Positions 24,242 to 32,455 of a stretch of 36,355 nt of DNA are shown here, piece by piece. The translations under genes were made by a program, and so were the position numbers. Source of the DNA: an uncultured Pelagibacteraceae bacterium (lineage in GTDB: Bacteria; Pseudomonadota; Alphaproteobacteria; Pelagibacterales; Pelagibacteraceae); NCBI GenBank assembly GCA_902590625.1, contig CACIXL010000009.1, forward strand, positions 1 through 36,355, in the 5' to 3' direction. Below the pieces are notes generated by a model. That model had not been told where the DNA came from, ran no database searches, and worked only from the letters and a program-made list of their open reading frames with translations. The first letter of the stretch is position 1. Each line of letters begins with the position of its first letter.

Positions 24242-25225
24242 ATGAAAAAAACTGTTTCAGTTGCACCAATGATGGACTGCACTGATAAACATGAAATATA
24301 TTTTTTAAGTCTTATCAGTAAAAATATTCATTTATATTCTGAAATGATTGTAGCAAATGCAATCATAAGAGGGGATAGGAATAAATTATTATCTTTCAAA
24401 AAAATTTCTAATCCCGTCACTTTACAAGTGGGAGGTTCAAATCCCGATGAACTTGCAGAAGCTTGTAAAATTTCAGAAGATTATGGATATAAAGAAATTA
24501 ATTTAAACTTAGGTTGCCCTAGTAAAAAAGTACAAAAAAATAAATTTGGCGCTTGTTTAATGCAAGAACCAGATCTTGTAGCAAAATGTATTGAAGCGAT
24601 GTCTAAAGCTACAAATCTACCAGTAACAATAAAAACGAGAATTGGTTACAATGATGTTGAAAATTTTGAATTTTTAAAATCATTTATTCAAACAACTAAA
24701 GATGCCGGCTCAAAAAAGTTTATTATTCATGCAAGAAAAGCTTTGCTTAAAAAATTAAGCCCAAAAGAAAATTTAAATATTCCACCCCTTAAATATGAAT
24801 TTGTTTATCAATTAAAAGAGCATTTTAAAAACGATGAAATAATTATCAATGGTGGAATTAAAACTACAGAAGATATTAAACAACATTTATTAAAAGTAGA
24901 CGGCGCTATGATTGGGAGAGCCATTTATCATTCACCTTATTTTTTAGCTGATATTGAAAGAGATATTTTTAAAAATAAAAATATTCCTTCAAGAAGTGAA
25001 GTCATGGAAAAATTAATTCCATACATTCAAGAAGAAACCTCAAAAGGCGCTCAACTAAATCATATCATGAGACACACTGTTGGATTATTTCACGGACAAA
25101 ACGGTTCTAGAACATGGAAACAATATCTTTCTAAAAATATGTGCATCAGAGATGCTGATCTTCAAAAAGTAAATCATATCATGGACCAGGTTAGAAAAAC
25201 AAATCCTGTATCTTTAGAAAGATAA
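24242..25225 (+). CDS. dusA: tRNA-dihydrouridine(20/20a) synthase
   Basis: A 327-residue FMN-dependent TIM-barrel enzyme. VAPMMDCTDKHEIYFLSLIS near the start is the DusA form of the FMN site, SEMIVANAIIRGD follows, and LNLGCPSKKVQKNKFGACLM carries catalytic C105. TIKTRIGYND, FIIHARKA, ING-GIK and MIGRAIYHSPY match flavin phosphate and tRNA contacts. RHTVGLFHGQNGSRTWKQYLS is typical of DusA, as distinct from DusB and DusC. It reduces U20/U20a in the tRNA D-loop. The stop is 2 bases before the TTG start of the TauE-like gene. Confidence 0.93.
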   Translation: MKKTVSVAPMMDCTDKHEIYFLSLISKNIHLYSEMIVANAIIRGDRNKLLSFKKISNPVTLQVGGSNPDELAEACKISEDYGYKEINLNLGCPSKKVQKNKFGACLMQEPDLVAKCIEAMSKATNLPVTIKTRIGYNDVENFEFLKSFIQTTKDAGSKKFIIHARKALLKKLSPKENLNIPPLKYEFVYQLKEHFKNDEIIINGGIKTTEDIKQHLLKVDGAMIGRAIYHSPYFLADIERDIFKNKNIPSRSEVMEKLIPYIQEETSKGAQLNHIMRHTVGLFHGQNGSRTWKQYLSKNMCIRDADLQKVNHIMDQVRKTNPVSLER

Positions 25226-25227
25226 TT

Positions 25228-26058
25228 TTGGATATTCTTTTTCAACCAGAAACTCTTTATCTAATTATAATAATGGTCATCACAGCTATCCCTGCCGGGT
25301 TTGCTGCAGGTTTATTCGGTATCGGGGGAGGGTTAATCACTGTACCAATACTATTTTATATTTTTGGCGCAGCTGGTATCGAGCCAGAGTTTCTAATGCA
25401 TTTAGCTGTGGGAACTTCATTTGGAATAATTATCCCAACTTCAATTGTATCAGTCTTAACCCATCATCAGCATAATGCAGTCGATTTTAGCGTAGTGAAA
25501 GGTTATGGAGTATTTGTTATTATTGGAGTTATACTTGGTACTATTTTAGCTGCTGGTTTAAAAACAAAACCTTTAATATTATTTTTTACTATTGTTGTTT
25601 ATATTCTCGCTTTTTATTTATTATTTTTAAAAGAAAAAGAGTCAGATCTTTCAATAAAAATGGGTCTACCTGCTAAAATTATTTCCGGGATCATAACAGG
25701 ATTTATTTCAGCTCCTATGGGTATAGGCGGTGCAGTAATGAATGTTCCGATTTTAAAGTTTTTTGGTTATCCAATAAATAAAGCGATAGGAAGTGCAGCT
25801 GCTATAGGTTTTATAATAGCTTTGTTTGGAACGATTGGTTTTCTTTTTTCAGGCAATTATTTGAACGCTAATTTACCTTTAAGTATTGGATTTTTAAATA
25901 TTCCAGCATTTTTAATATTCTTTCCAATCACAGCATTTATGGCAAGGTTAGGAGCAAAAGCTAGCCATAGAATTAATAAGAAAAAGATGACGAAATATTT
26001 TGGATTATTTTTAATAGTTATAGGTTCTAAATTTTTATACGAGTATTTTAATCTTTAA
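25228..26058 (+). CDS. TauE/SafE-family permease
   Basis: A 276-residue inner-membrane protein with about eight helices. It shows the internal duplication of the family: GFAAGLFGIGGGLITVPIL in the first half and GFISAPMGIGGAVMNVPIL in the second. HLAVGTSFGIIIPTSI and GSAAAIGFIIALFG are the paired following helices. Members export or import sulfite, sulfoacetate or other organosulfur anions, and the substrate here is unknown. The start is TTG at 25228, two bases after dusA; a later ATG (25273) would cut the first helix, so TTG is preferred. The 3' end overlaps the convergent gene by 4 bases. Confidence 0.85.
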   Translation: MDILFQPETLYLIIIMVITAIPAGFAAGLFGIGGGLITVPILFYIFGAAGIEPEFLMHLAVGTSFGIIIPTSIVSVLTHHQHNAVDFSVVKGYGVFVIIGVILGTILAAGLKTKPLILFFTIVVYILAFYLLFLKEKESDLSIKMGLPAKIISGIITGFISAPMGIGGAVMNVPILKFFGYPINKAIGSAAAIGFIIALFGTIGFLFSGNYLNANLPLSIGFLNIPAFLIFFPITAFMARLGAKASHRINKKKMTKYFGLFLIVIGSKFLYEYFNL

Positions 26059-27497
26059 ATTTTTTGGTCGTATTCACCAATTTTTCCAGTTTCTTGTAAT
26101 AATTTATCTATAAAATCAAAAATATTTTTCTTTCTTTCGTTTGAAGTGGGGCTTTCAGTAACTACGACAAGAGAAGGTTTATTCGATGAAGCTCTAATTA
26201 AACCCCAAGATCCATCTGTTAAAGAAAACCTTACTCCGTTAACCGTTAAAACTTCTGTGATAGACTGATTATCTATTTGAATATTCTGTTTTTTTAGATC
26301 TTCAACTTTTTTAACCATTTCCTCTACCACTTTATACTTCTCTTCATCTTTGCAGAATGGAGCCATAGTTGGAGATTGATATGTTTTGGGTAACTCATTA
26401 ATGATTTCGCTCATCTTCTTATTGTGATTAGTTAATAAATGACAAACTTGTATCGCTGAATTTATTCCATCATCATATCCGTATCCTAAAGGTTGATTAA
26501 AAAAGAAATGACCGCTTTTTTCAAATCCTGCTAAAGCTTTTTCTAGATTTACTTTTCTTTTAATGTGTGAGTGTCCAGTCTTCCAATAAATTGTCTTACA
26601 GTTATTTCCTAAAAGAACTTTATCTTTAGCATAAAGACCTGTTGATTTTACATCCACAACGAATTTTGAGTTTTGATGTTTAGAGGCTAAGTTTCTAGCA
26701 ATTAGTAATCCTATTTTATCAGAGTATATTTCATCTCCTTTATCATCAATTACCCCACATCTATCACCATCTCCATCAAAACCAAATCCAACATCTGCAT
26801 TGTTTTCTTTTACTGCTTTTCTTATTGCGTGAAGCATTTCAAGATCTTCAGGGTTTGGGTTATATTTTGGAAAAGACCAGTCTAGATTACAATCTAATTC
26901 TATCACTTCGCAACCAATCCCTCTTAAGATTTCAGGTGCAAAAACTCCCGCTGTTCCATTACCACAAGCAACAACGGCTTTAATTTTCTTACTGATCTTA
27001 TTTTTTTTTATTAAATCATTTGCATAGACATTCTTAAAATTATCTATTTTTTTAAGTGAACCTTTCCCTTTAATAAATTTTTTATTTAAGGTGATTTCTT
27101 TTAATTCACTCATTTCTTCAGGAGCATGAGTTAATCCTTTTTTGATACCCATTTTTACTCCAGTCCAACCATTTTCATTATGACTAGCCGTAACCATTGC
27201 TATGGCATCAGAATTTAAATTAAACTGTGCAAAGTAAACAGTAGGAGATAATGATAAACCTATATCTTCAACACTACACCCAGTGGATGCTAAACCATTG
27301 ATTAAAGCCTTTTTTATAGACTCACTGTAGGACCTGTAATCATGACCCACTATCACTCTTGGATTTGTTTTTTTTGTATGGTTTATTATTTGAGAACCCA
27401 GTCCTTTTCCTAAATCAGTGATTCCCTCTAAATCGATGTCTTTTTCATAAAGCCACCTTGCGTCATACTCTCTAAAACCGTTTGGATTAATTTTCAT
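26055..27497 (-). CDS. Phosphomannomutase/phosphoglucomutase (alpha-D-phosphohexomutase)
   Basis: A 480-residue protein of the ManB/AlgC type. The four domains show their landmark loops: NPNGFREYDARW at the N-terminus, phosphoserine S105 in TASHNENGWTGVKMG, the metal loop D241-G-D243-G-D245-R in GFGFDGDGDR, the sugar-binding loop GFEKSGHFFF, and a C-terminal phosphate-binding segment VRFSLTDGSWGLIRASSNKPSL. It interconverts hexose-6-phosphate and hexose-1-phosphate, giving mannose-1-P or glucose-1-P, the precursors for the RmlA and GDP-sugar reactions in the surface island. The substrate split between glucose and mannose is not readable. It diverges from nrdA over a 186-base gap. Confidence 0.9.
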   Translation of the reverse strand: MKINPNGFREYDARWLYEKDIDLEGITDLGKGLGSQIINHTKKTNPRVIVGHDYRSYSESIKKALINGLASTGCSVEDIGLSLSPTVYFAQFNLNSDAIAMVTASHNENGWTGVKMGIKKGLTHAPEEMSELKEITLNKKFIKGKGSLKKIDNFKNVYANDLIKKNKISKKIKAVVACGNGTAGVFAPEILRGIGCEVIELDCNLDWSFPKYNPNPEDLEMLHAIRKAVKENNADVGFGFDGDGDRCGVIDDKGDEIYSDKIGLLIARNLASKHQNSKFVVDVKSTGLYAKDKVLLGNNCKTIYWKTGHSHIKRKVNLEKALAGFEKSGHFFFNQPLGYGYDDGINSAIQVCHLLTNHNKKMSEIINELPKTYQSPTMAPFCKDEEKYKVVEEMVKKVEDLKKQNIQIDNQSITEVLTVNGVRFSLTDGSWGLIRASSNKPSLVVVTESPTSNERKKNIFDFIDKLLQETGKIGEYDQKI

Positions 27498-27560
27498 GAA
27501 CTATAAATACTAGAGAATATAGGCTTTTGTTATTAAATGTTTATTAACAAAACTTTCCAC

Positions 27561-27589
27561 TTGCAAAAATATTTAAATGTTCTTATAAT
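27561..27589 (+). promoter_or_regulatory. Sigma-70-type promoter for nrdAB
   Basis: TTGCAA at 27561-27566 (four of six -35 bases) and a perfect TATAAT at 27584-27589 are separated by 17 bases, the ideal spacing. Transcription would begin near 27596, giving an ~88-base leader before the nrdA ATG at 27684. The two NrdR-like boxes lie just downstream of this start point, well placed to block transcription. Confidence 0.65.
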
Positions 27590-27602
27590 GTTCTATTGAT
27601 TT

Positions 27603-27618
27603 AGATGTTATATAGTAT
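27603..27618 (+). promoter_or_regulatory. NrdR-box-like site 1 (weaker)
   Basis: AGATGTTATATAGTAT matches about 11 of 16 positions of the NrdR-box consensus as I recall it (aCaCwAtATaTwGtgt), including the central ATATaG core. Its start is 31 bases before that of the stronger box. Three helical turns is the spacing reported for paired NrdR boxes, which is the main reason for calling it. Confidence 0.5.
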
Positions 27619-27633
27619 ATTAACTATATTGTA

Positions 27634-27649
27634 ACACAACATATAGTTG
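27634..27649 (+). promoter_or_regulatory. NrdR-box-like site 2 (stronger)
   Basis: ACACAACATATAGTTG matches about 13 of 16 positions of the recalled NrdR-box consensus. It lies in the nrdA leader, ~38 bases downstream of the inferred transcription start and 35 bases before the start codon. NrdR represses ribonucleotide reductase genes when dATP is high. The nrdR gene itself is not in this window. Confidence 0.6.
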
Positions 27650-27683
27650 TTTTGTTAATAAATCGAAGCAAATAAGTAAAAAT

Positions 27684-29633
27684 ATGAATAAAAACGTATC
27701 ATTGGCAATAGAGAAAGCTGTCGGCAGTATAGGCCAGAAGCACCATAATGATCAAAGAAATAATGGTCCTAAAAAACCTGATTTATTCTCTTTATCAGGT
27801 GAAACGGAACTATTTCAAAATGAGAGAGGCATTACGATTAAGATCGACAGATCTAGAGATGCCAATTTAACTGATTTTGGTAAAGCTACTCTTAAAGACA
27901 GATACCTGGGTCAGAACGAGAGTTTTCAAGATTTATTTGCAAGAGTGGCAAGTGTATATGCTGATGATAATTTACATGCGCAAAGAATTTATAACTACAT
28001 AAGTAATTTATGGTTCATGCCTGCAACACCAGTTTTGTCGAATGGTGGAACAGAAAGAGGCTTACCTATTTCATGTTTTCTAAACGAAGCCAATGATAGC
28101 TTAGAAGGAATAACAAATCTTTGGGAGGAAAATGTTTGGCTTGCTGCAAGAGGCGGAGGTATAGGAAGCTATTGGGGCAACTTAAGATCTATCGGTGAAA
28201 AGATTGGTAAGGTTGGAAAAACTTCTGGAATAATCCCATTTATTAAAGTAATGGACTCTTTAACTTTAGCTATCAGCCAAGGTTCTTTAAGAAGAGGTTC
28301 AGCAGCTTGTTATTTACAAATTGATCATCCTGAAATCGAAGAGTTTATTGAAATGAGAAGACCAACCGGTGGAGATGTAAATAGAAGATCACTCAACTTA
28401 CATCATGGCGTATTGGTTACAGATGAATTTATGAGAGCTGTAGAAACAGGAGATCAGTGGGCATTGAGAAGTCCTTATGATGGAACAGTTCAGTCAACTA
28501 TTCCTGCAAGAAATTTATGGATTAGATTATTGACAGCAAGAATTGAAACAGGAGAACCTTATATAGTTTTCATTGATACAGTTAATAGACAAATACCTCA
28601 ACACCATAAACTAGCTGGTTTAAAAGTTAAAACATCTAACCTTTGTAGCGAAATCACTTTACCAACTGGTCAAGACAATGAAGGCAATCAAAGAACAGCC
28701 GTTTGTTGTTTATCATCCTTAAACTTAGATACTTATGATCAGTGGAGTAATGATCCTCAGTTTGTCGAGGATGTGATGAGATTTTTAGACAATGTAATGA
28801 CTGACTTCATTAATAGAGCGCCAGATGAATTTGCCCACGCAAAATATTCTGCAATGAGAGAAAGAAGTGTTGGTCTTGGTGTTATGGGTTTACATTCTTT
28901 CTTCCAACAAAAAAATATTCCTTTTGGTTCTGTGATGAGCAAAGTTTGGAATAAAAAAATATTTAAAAATATTCAGGAGAAAGTTGATGCAGCCTCAGCC
29001 AGCTTGGCAGAAGAAAGAGGAGCTTGTCCGGACGCAGCAGAATATGGAATAAAAGAAAGATTTTCTAATAAAACAGCAATAGCTCCAACAGCATCAATTT
29101 CAATTATCTGTGGTGGTTCATCACCAGGAATTGAACCTATTGCAGCTAATAGTTATACGCATAAGACTTTGTCAGGTTCTTTTAACGTTAGAAATAAATA
29201 TCTTAAGAAACTTCTTCAAAAATATAAAAAAGACACTGATGAAGTTTGGTCTAGTATTACGACTAACCAAGGTTCGGTGTCTCATTTAGAATTTTTAACT
29301 GCTGAGGAAAAAGACACTTTCAAAACAGCATTTGAAATAGATCAAAGATGGGTAGTGGAACTAGGGGCAGATAGAACTCCTCACATTTCACAAGCCCAAT
29401 CAGTAAATATATTTATACCTGCAGATATACATAAGAAAGACTTGCATGATCTTCATTTTCAAGCTTGGAAAAAAGGATTGAAAAGCCTTTATTACTGCAG
29501 ATCTAAATCAATCCAAAGAGCCGAGAATGTAAACAACGCATCACAAACTGATGTAACTAAGAACGTTTATTCTAACGGACAAAAATCAAATAATGAGTCA
29601 AATAACTATGAGGAGTGTTTATCATGTCAGTAG
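27684..29633 (+). CDS. nrdA: Ribonucleoside-diphosphate reductase alpha subunit, class I, without N-terminal ATP-cone
   Basis: A 649-residue catalytic subunit reducing ribonucleoside diphosphates. The active site has redox cysteines C131 (LPISCFLN) and C341 or C342 (TAVCCLSSLNL), thiyl-radical C321 with N319 and E323 (SNLCSEI), the radical-transfer pair Y603-Y604 (SLYYCRS) and the C-terminal shuttle pair C645-L-S-C648. PTASISIICGGSSPGIEP is the usual phosphate loop. E. coli NrdA is ~761 residues with an N-terminal ATP-cone; here the ~70 residues before KDRYLG show no cone motif, so the overall activity site seems missing. It forms an operon with nrdB, overlapping it by 10 bases. Confidence 0.94.
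   Translation: MNKNVSLAIEKAVGSIGQKHHNDQRNNGPKKPDLFSLSGETELFQNERGITIKIDRSRDANLTDFGKATLKDRYLGQNESFQDLFARVASVYADDNLHAQRIYNYISNLWFMPATPVLSNGGTERGLPISCFLNEANDSLEGITNLWEENVWLAARGGGIGSYWGNLRSIGEKIGKVGKTSGIIPFIKVMDSLTLAISQGSLRRGSAACYLQIDHPEIEEFIEMRRPTGGDVNRRSLNLHHGVLVTDEFMRAVETGDQWALRSPYDGTVQSTIPARNLWIRLLTARIETGEPYIVFIDTVNRQIPQHHKLAGLKVKTSNLCSEITLPTGQDNEGNQRTAVCCLSSLNLDTYDQWSNDPQFVEDVMRFLDNVMTDFINRAPDEFAHAKYSAMRERSVGLGVMGLHSFFQQKNIPFGSVMSKVWNKKIFKNIQEKVDAASASLAEERGACPDAAEYGIKERFSNKTAIAPTASISIICGGSSPGIEPIAANSYTHKTLSGSFNVRNKYLKKLLQKYKKDTDEVWSSITTNQGSVSHLEFLTAEEKDTFKTAFEIDQRWVVELGADRTPHISQAQSVNIFIPADIHKKDLHDLHFQAWKKGLKSLYYCRSKSIQRAENVNNASQTDVTKNVYSNGQKSNNESNNYEECLSCQ
29611..29615 (+). promoter_or_regulatory. 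Shine-Dalgarno sequence for nrdB inside nrdA
   Basis: AGGAG at 29611-29615 lies 8 bases before ATG 29624, within the last codons of nrdA. This spacing is optimal and decides the nrdB start in favour of 29624; the in-frame GTG at 29615 would itself be part of the ribosome-binding site. Confidence 0.75.
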
Positions 29634-30631
29634 CAGAAAAAATTAAGCCAGGAATTATCCAGCCAAAAAAGATGGGATTATTAGTAGAAAATCCAGTTTA
29701 TAAACCATTTAGATATCCTTGGTGTTATGATGCTTGGTTAACGCAACAAAGAATTCACTGGCTACCAGAGGAAGTACCACTCGGAGATGATGTTAGAGAC
29801 TGGCAGAAAAATTTATCTGTAGAAGAAAAAAATTTACTAACTCACATTTTTAGATTTTTTACACAAGCAGATGTTGAAGTTAACAACTGTTATCTAAGAC
29901 ATTACACAACTGTGTTTAAACCTACAGAAGTACTAATGATGATGACTGCGTTTGCAGCTATGGAGACAGTTCATATCGCTGCTTACTCTCATTTATTAGA
30001 TACAATCGGAATGCCAGAAACAGAATACTCTGCTTTTATGAAGTATAAAGAAATGAAGGATAAATATGATTATATGCAAGGATTTGATGTTAAATCAAAA
30101 CATAACATCGCAATGACAATGGCTGTATTCTCTGCATTTACAGAAGGACTTCAGTTATTCGCGAGTTTTGCAATACTTCTAAACTTTCCAAGATTTAACA
30201 AAATGAAAGGAATGGGACAAATCGTAACTTGGTCTGTAAGAGATGAAACTCTTCACTGTAACTCAATGATCAGATTATTTAAAGATTTTATCAAAGAAGA
30301 ACCACAAATCTGGAATGATAAATTAAAAAATGAAATTTATGAAGCTTGTAAAACAATTGTTCATCATGAAGATGCATTTATTGATTTAGCTTTTCAAATG
30401 GGTCCTTTAGAAGGATTAACTGCGGACGAAATTAAACAGTACATTAGATTTATTGGAAATAGAAGACTTGAACAATTAGGTCTTGAACCAATTTATGATG
30501 TTAAGAAAAACCCTTTAACTTGGTTAGACAATATGTTGAATGGTGTAGAACATATGAATTTCTTCGAAGGACGAGCAACTGAATATTCTAAAGCTTCAAC
30601 TAAAGGTAGTTGGGGCGAAGTATTTGCTTAA
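29624..30631 (+). CDS. nrdB: Ribonucleoside-diphosphate reductase beta subunit, class I
   Basis: A 335-residue ferritin-like radical-generating subunit. Metal ligands are D83 (TQADVEV), E114 and H117 (METVHIAAYS), E174 (FTEGLQL), and E208 and H211 (RDETLHCN). Y121 lies seven residues after E114, the same offset as tyrosyl-radical Y122 from E115 in E. coli NrdB, so a stable Tyr radical is expected. The C-terminus (residues ~310-335) would dock on NrdA. The stop abuts the convergent znuA stop with no intergenic base. Confidence 0.95.
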   Translation: MSVAEKIKPGIIQPKKMGLLVENPVYKPFRYPWCYDAWLTQQRIHWLPEEVPLGDDVRDWQKNLSVEEKNLLTHIFRFFTQADVEVNNCYLRHYTTVFKPTEVLMMMTAFAAMETVHIAAYSHLLDTIGMPETEYSAFMKYKEMKDKYDYMQGFDVKSKHNIAMTMAVFSAFTEGLQLFASFAILLNFPRFNKMKGMGQIVTWSVRDETLHCNSMIRLFKDFIKEEPQIWNDKLKNEIYEACKTIVHHEDAFIDLAFQMGPLEGLTADEIKQYIRFIGNRRLEQLGLEPIYDVKKNPLTWLDNMLNGVEHMNFFEGRATEYSKASTKGSWGEVFA

Positions 30632-31636
30632 TTAACAACCTTTAAAAGAAGCATACATATTTCTAATTAAATCAAAGTATAAATCTTTTCCAGGATTTAA
30701 AGTTGCACCTAAAGGGTCAATTACACCAGTATTTATTTTCATATCTTTTGCAACAGCTTTTATAATATCTGGATTAAATTGAGGTTCTGAAAAAATACAA
30801 GTTACCTTTTCATGTTCAATTATCTCTCTGATTTCAGCCAATTGTTCGGCTCCTGGTAATACATCTGTATTAACTGTAAAAGCTCCTAAAACATTTACAT
30901 TAAATCTTTTCTCGAAATATTGGTAGGCGTCGTGGAAGACAATAGATTTAAAATCTTTTTTTAATTCAGATTTTACTTTTTTTGTAAGATTATCTAAAGC
31001 TTTGTGAGCCTTCTTTAAATTAGCGTTGTAAGTAGATGCATTACTTGGATCTTTTTCTATTAAATGCTCTGCCATTTCACTTAGAATTGCTTTTGCGTTT
31101 ATTGGATCAAGCCAAATATGTGGATCATGTTCGCCGTGAGCATGCCCGTGATGATCGTCATGTTTATCTTCTTTATGACCGTGTTCTTTATGCTCATCGT
31201 GCTTATGATCGTCATGTTTATCTTCTTTATGACCGTGTTCTTTATGCTCATCGTGTCCATATTCTTCAAATATATTTCTCTCTCTAAATTTTAATTTTTT
31301 TAAACCTTTTGTTTCCATTAATTCTATTTTCTCAGCTTTTTTAGCTATTGATTTTAATGGTTTTTCTAAAAAATTTTCTAAATCTTCACCAACCCAAAAT
31401 ATTAGGTCAGCATTCTGTAACATTTTAGCGTGCGATGGTTTCATAGCAAACCCATGCGGTGAAGCATACCCATCTACTATCAAGTCTGGTTTACCCACTC
31501 CATCCATCAAATAGCTTGCTAATGAATGTATAGGTTTAATTGATGCGACTACTTTAATATCGGCATTTGCTGGTGAAAAAATAGTAAATAAAGTTAATAT
31601 TGATAATATAAATGGTAGTTTTTTAATGTTTTTCAT
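30632..31636 (-). CDS. znuA: Zinc ABC transporter substrate-binding protein with duplicated His-rich loop
   Basis: A 334-residue periplasmic metal-binding protein. The signal peptide is MKNIKKLPFILSILTLFTIF with a likely cut after ANA before DIK. Cluster A-I features include H37 (IKPIHSL), H61 (SPHGFAMKPSHA) and a histidine in VFHDAYQYFE, plus FSEPQFNP late in the protein. Between them, residues ~128-173 form a His/Asp/Glu/Lys-rich loop made of two 18-residue repeats (HDEHKEHGHKEDKHDDHK) and an HHGHAHGEHDPHIW end. His-rich loops are typical of zinc-specific ZnuA and are thought to collect or sense zinc. It diverges from znuC over 72 bases with two Zur-like boxes. Confidence 0.93.
   Translation of the reverse strand: MKNIKKLPFILSILTLFTIFSPANADIKVVASIKPIHSLASYLMDGVGKPDLIVDGYASPHGFAMKPSHAKMLQNADLIFWVGEDLENFLEKPLKSIAKKAEKIELMETKGLKKLKFRERNIFEEYGHDEHKEHGHKEDKHDDHKHDEHKEHGHKEDKHDDHHGHAHGEHDPHIWLDPINAKAILSEMAEHLIEKDPSNASTYNANLKKAHKALDNLTKKVKSELKKDFKSIVFHDAYQYFEKRFNVNVLGAFTVNTDVLPGAEQLAEIREIIEHEKVTCIFSEPQFNPDIIKAVAKDMKINTGVIDPLGATLNPGKDLYFDLIRNMYASFKGC
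31151..31255. repeat. Tandem duplication, 51-bp identical units at a 54-bp period, in znuA
   Basis: Bases 31151-31201 and 31205-31255 are identical over 51 bases, separated by CTT. The 54-base period keeps the reading frame and encodes the two 18-residue His-rich repeats of ZnuA. Perfect identity at the DNA level suggests a recent duplication or continuing slippage, so copy number may vary between strains. Confidence 0.9.
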
Positions 31637-31655
31637 AATGATAGTATTTTAAAAT

Positions 31656-31670
31656 TGTTATAATATAACA
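31656..31670. promoter_or_regulatory. Zur-box-like perfect palindrome 1
   Basis: TGTTATAATATAACA is a perfect 15-base palindrome around one central base and fits the GTTATA-x-TATAAC form of alphaproteobacterial Zur boxes. It contains TATAAT (31659-31664), a perfect -10 element for znuC-znuB-zur, so a bound Zur would block polymerase. It lies 20 bases from the znuA start codon and 39 from znuC. Confidence 0.75.
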
Positions 31671-31673
31671 TTA

Positions 31674-31688
31674 TGTAATAATATAACA
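31674..31688. promoter_or_regulatory. Zur-box-like palindrome 2
   Basis: TGTAATAATATAACA repeats palindrome 1 with one changed base (TGTAATA in place of TGTTATA). The two centres are 18 bases apart. Together they occupy most of the gap between znuA and znuC, so one Zur array probably controls both directions. Confidence 0.65.
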
Positions 31689-31708
31689 TTTATAAGTCAA
31701 GGAATTAA

Positions 31709-32455
31709 ATGACCTCAAATCAAAATATTTTAGTAAAATTAAATCAAGCTGGTTTCCGTTTAAAAGACAAATGGCTAGTCAAAGGCGTATCACTACAAAT
31801 TGAAAGAGGACAAATAGTTACTCTTATTGGGCCAAATGGTTCTGGAAAAAGTACAACCGCTAAAATTGCATTAGGAATTTATAAAAAAATTGATGGAGAG
31901 GTTGAAAAATATACAAATAAAGTTGGTTATGTTCCTCAAAAAATTTCAATCGATTGGACATTGCCACTAAGAGTGAAGGATTTTATGGTATTGACTGAAA
32001 ATCTTAAAGATGAAGATATTAACGAAGCTCTATCATTAACTGGCGTTATACAACTTAAAAATAAAAATTTGGGTGATTTATCAGGCGGTGAATTTCAAAG
32101 AGTGTTGATTGCAAGAGCAATTTCAAAAAAACCAGATCTATTAGTGCTTGATGAACCAGTACAAGGAGTAGATTTCACTGGTGAAATAGCTTTATATAAA
32201 CTCATAAAGAAAATTACTGACGAATTAAATTGTGGAATTTTATTAATTTCACATGACTTACACACTGTAATGAGTGCTACAGACCATGTTGTGTGCTTAA
32301 ATGGTCACGTCTGTTGTTCAGGATCTCCAATGGATGTTGCAAAAAATAATGAATATAAAGCTCTGTTCGGTGAACAAGCTTCTCAAATATTATCAAGGTA
32401 TGAACATAGACATGATCATGTTCACACGAGCAAAGGAGAGATAAAAAAAAATTAA
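31709..32455 (+). CDS. znuC: Zinc ABC transporter ATP-binding protein
   Basis: A 248-residue ABC ATPase. The Walker A motif GPNGSGKST is at residues 41-49, the Q-loop is in GYVPQKISIDW, the signature is LSGGEFQRVLIARA, Walker B is LLVLDEPVQGVD, and the switch histidine is in LLISHDLHTV. The Q-loop form and the C-terminal His-rich tail (YEHRHDHVHTSKG) are typical of ZnuC. AAGGA at 31699-31703 is a good ribosome-binding site. It is immediately followed by znuB with no gap, consistent with one operon znuC-znuB-zur repressed by Zur. Confidence 0.93.
   Translation: MTSNQNILVKLNQAGFRLKDKWLVKGVSLQIERGQIVTLIGPNGSGKSTTAKIALGIYKKIDGEVEKYTNKVGYVPQKISIDWTLPLRVKDFMVLTENLKDEDINEALSLTGVIQLKNKNLGDLSGGEFQRVLIARAISKKPDLLVLDEPVQGVDFTGEIALYKLIKKITDELNCGILLISHDLHTVMSATDHVVCLNGHVCCSGSPMDVAKNNEYKALFGEQASQILSRYEHRHDHVHTSKGEIKKN

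Noticed and set aside
23782-24282. Serine-rich minus-strand open frames opposite rpoZ
   Set aside because: They are the complement of Glu codons (GAA to TTC/TCT) in the acidic tail; no ribosome-binding site or family resemblance.
29615-29623. GTG start for nrdB at 29615
   Set aside because: It overlaps the AGGAG ribosome-binding site that serves the ATG at 29624.
31036-31287. Plus-strand open frame opposite znuA with a repeated His/Tyr-rich sequence
   Set aside because: It is the antisense reading of the znuA tandem repeat; the signal peptide and metal ligands lie on the other strand.
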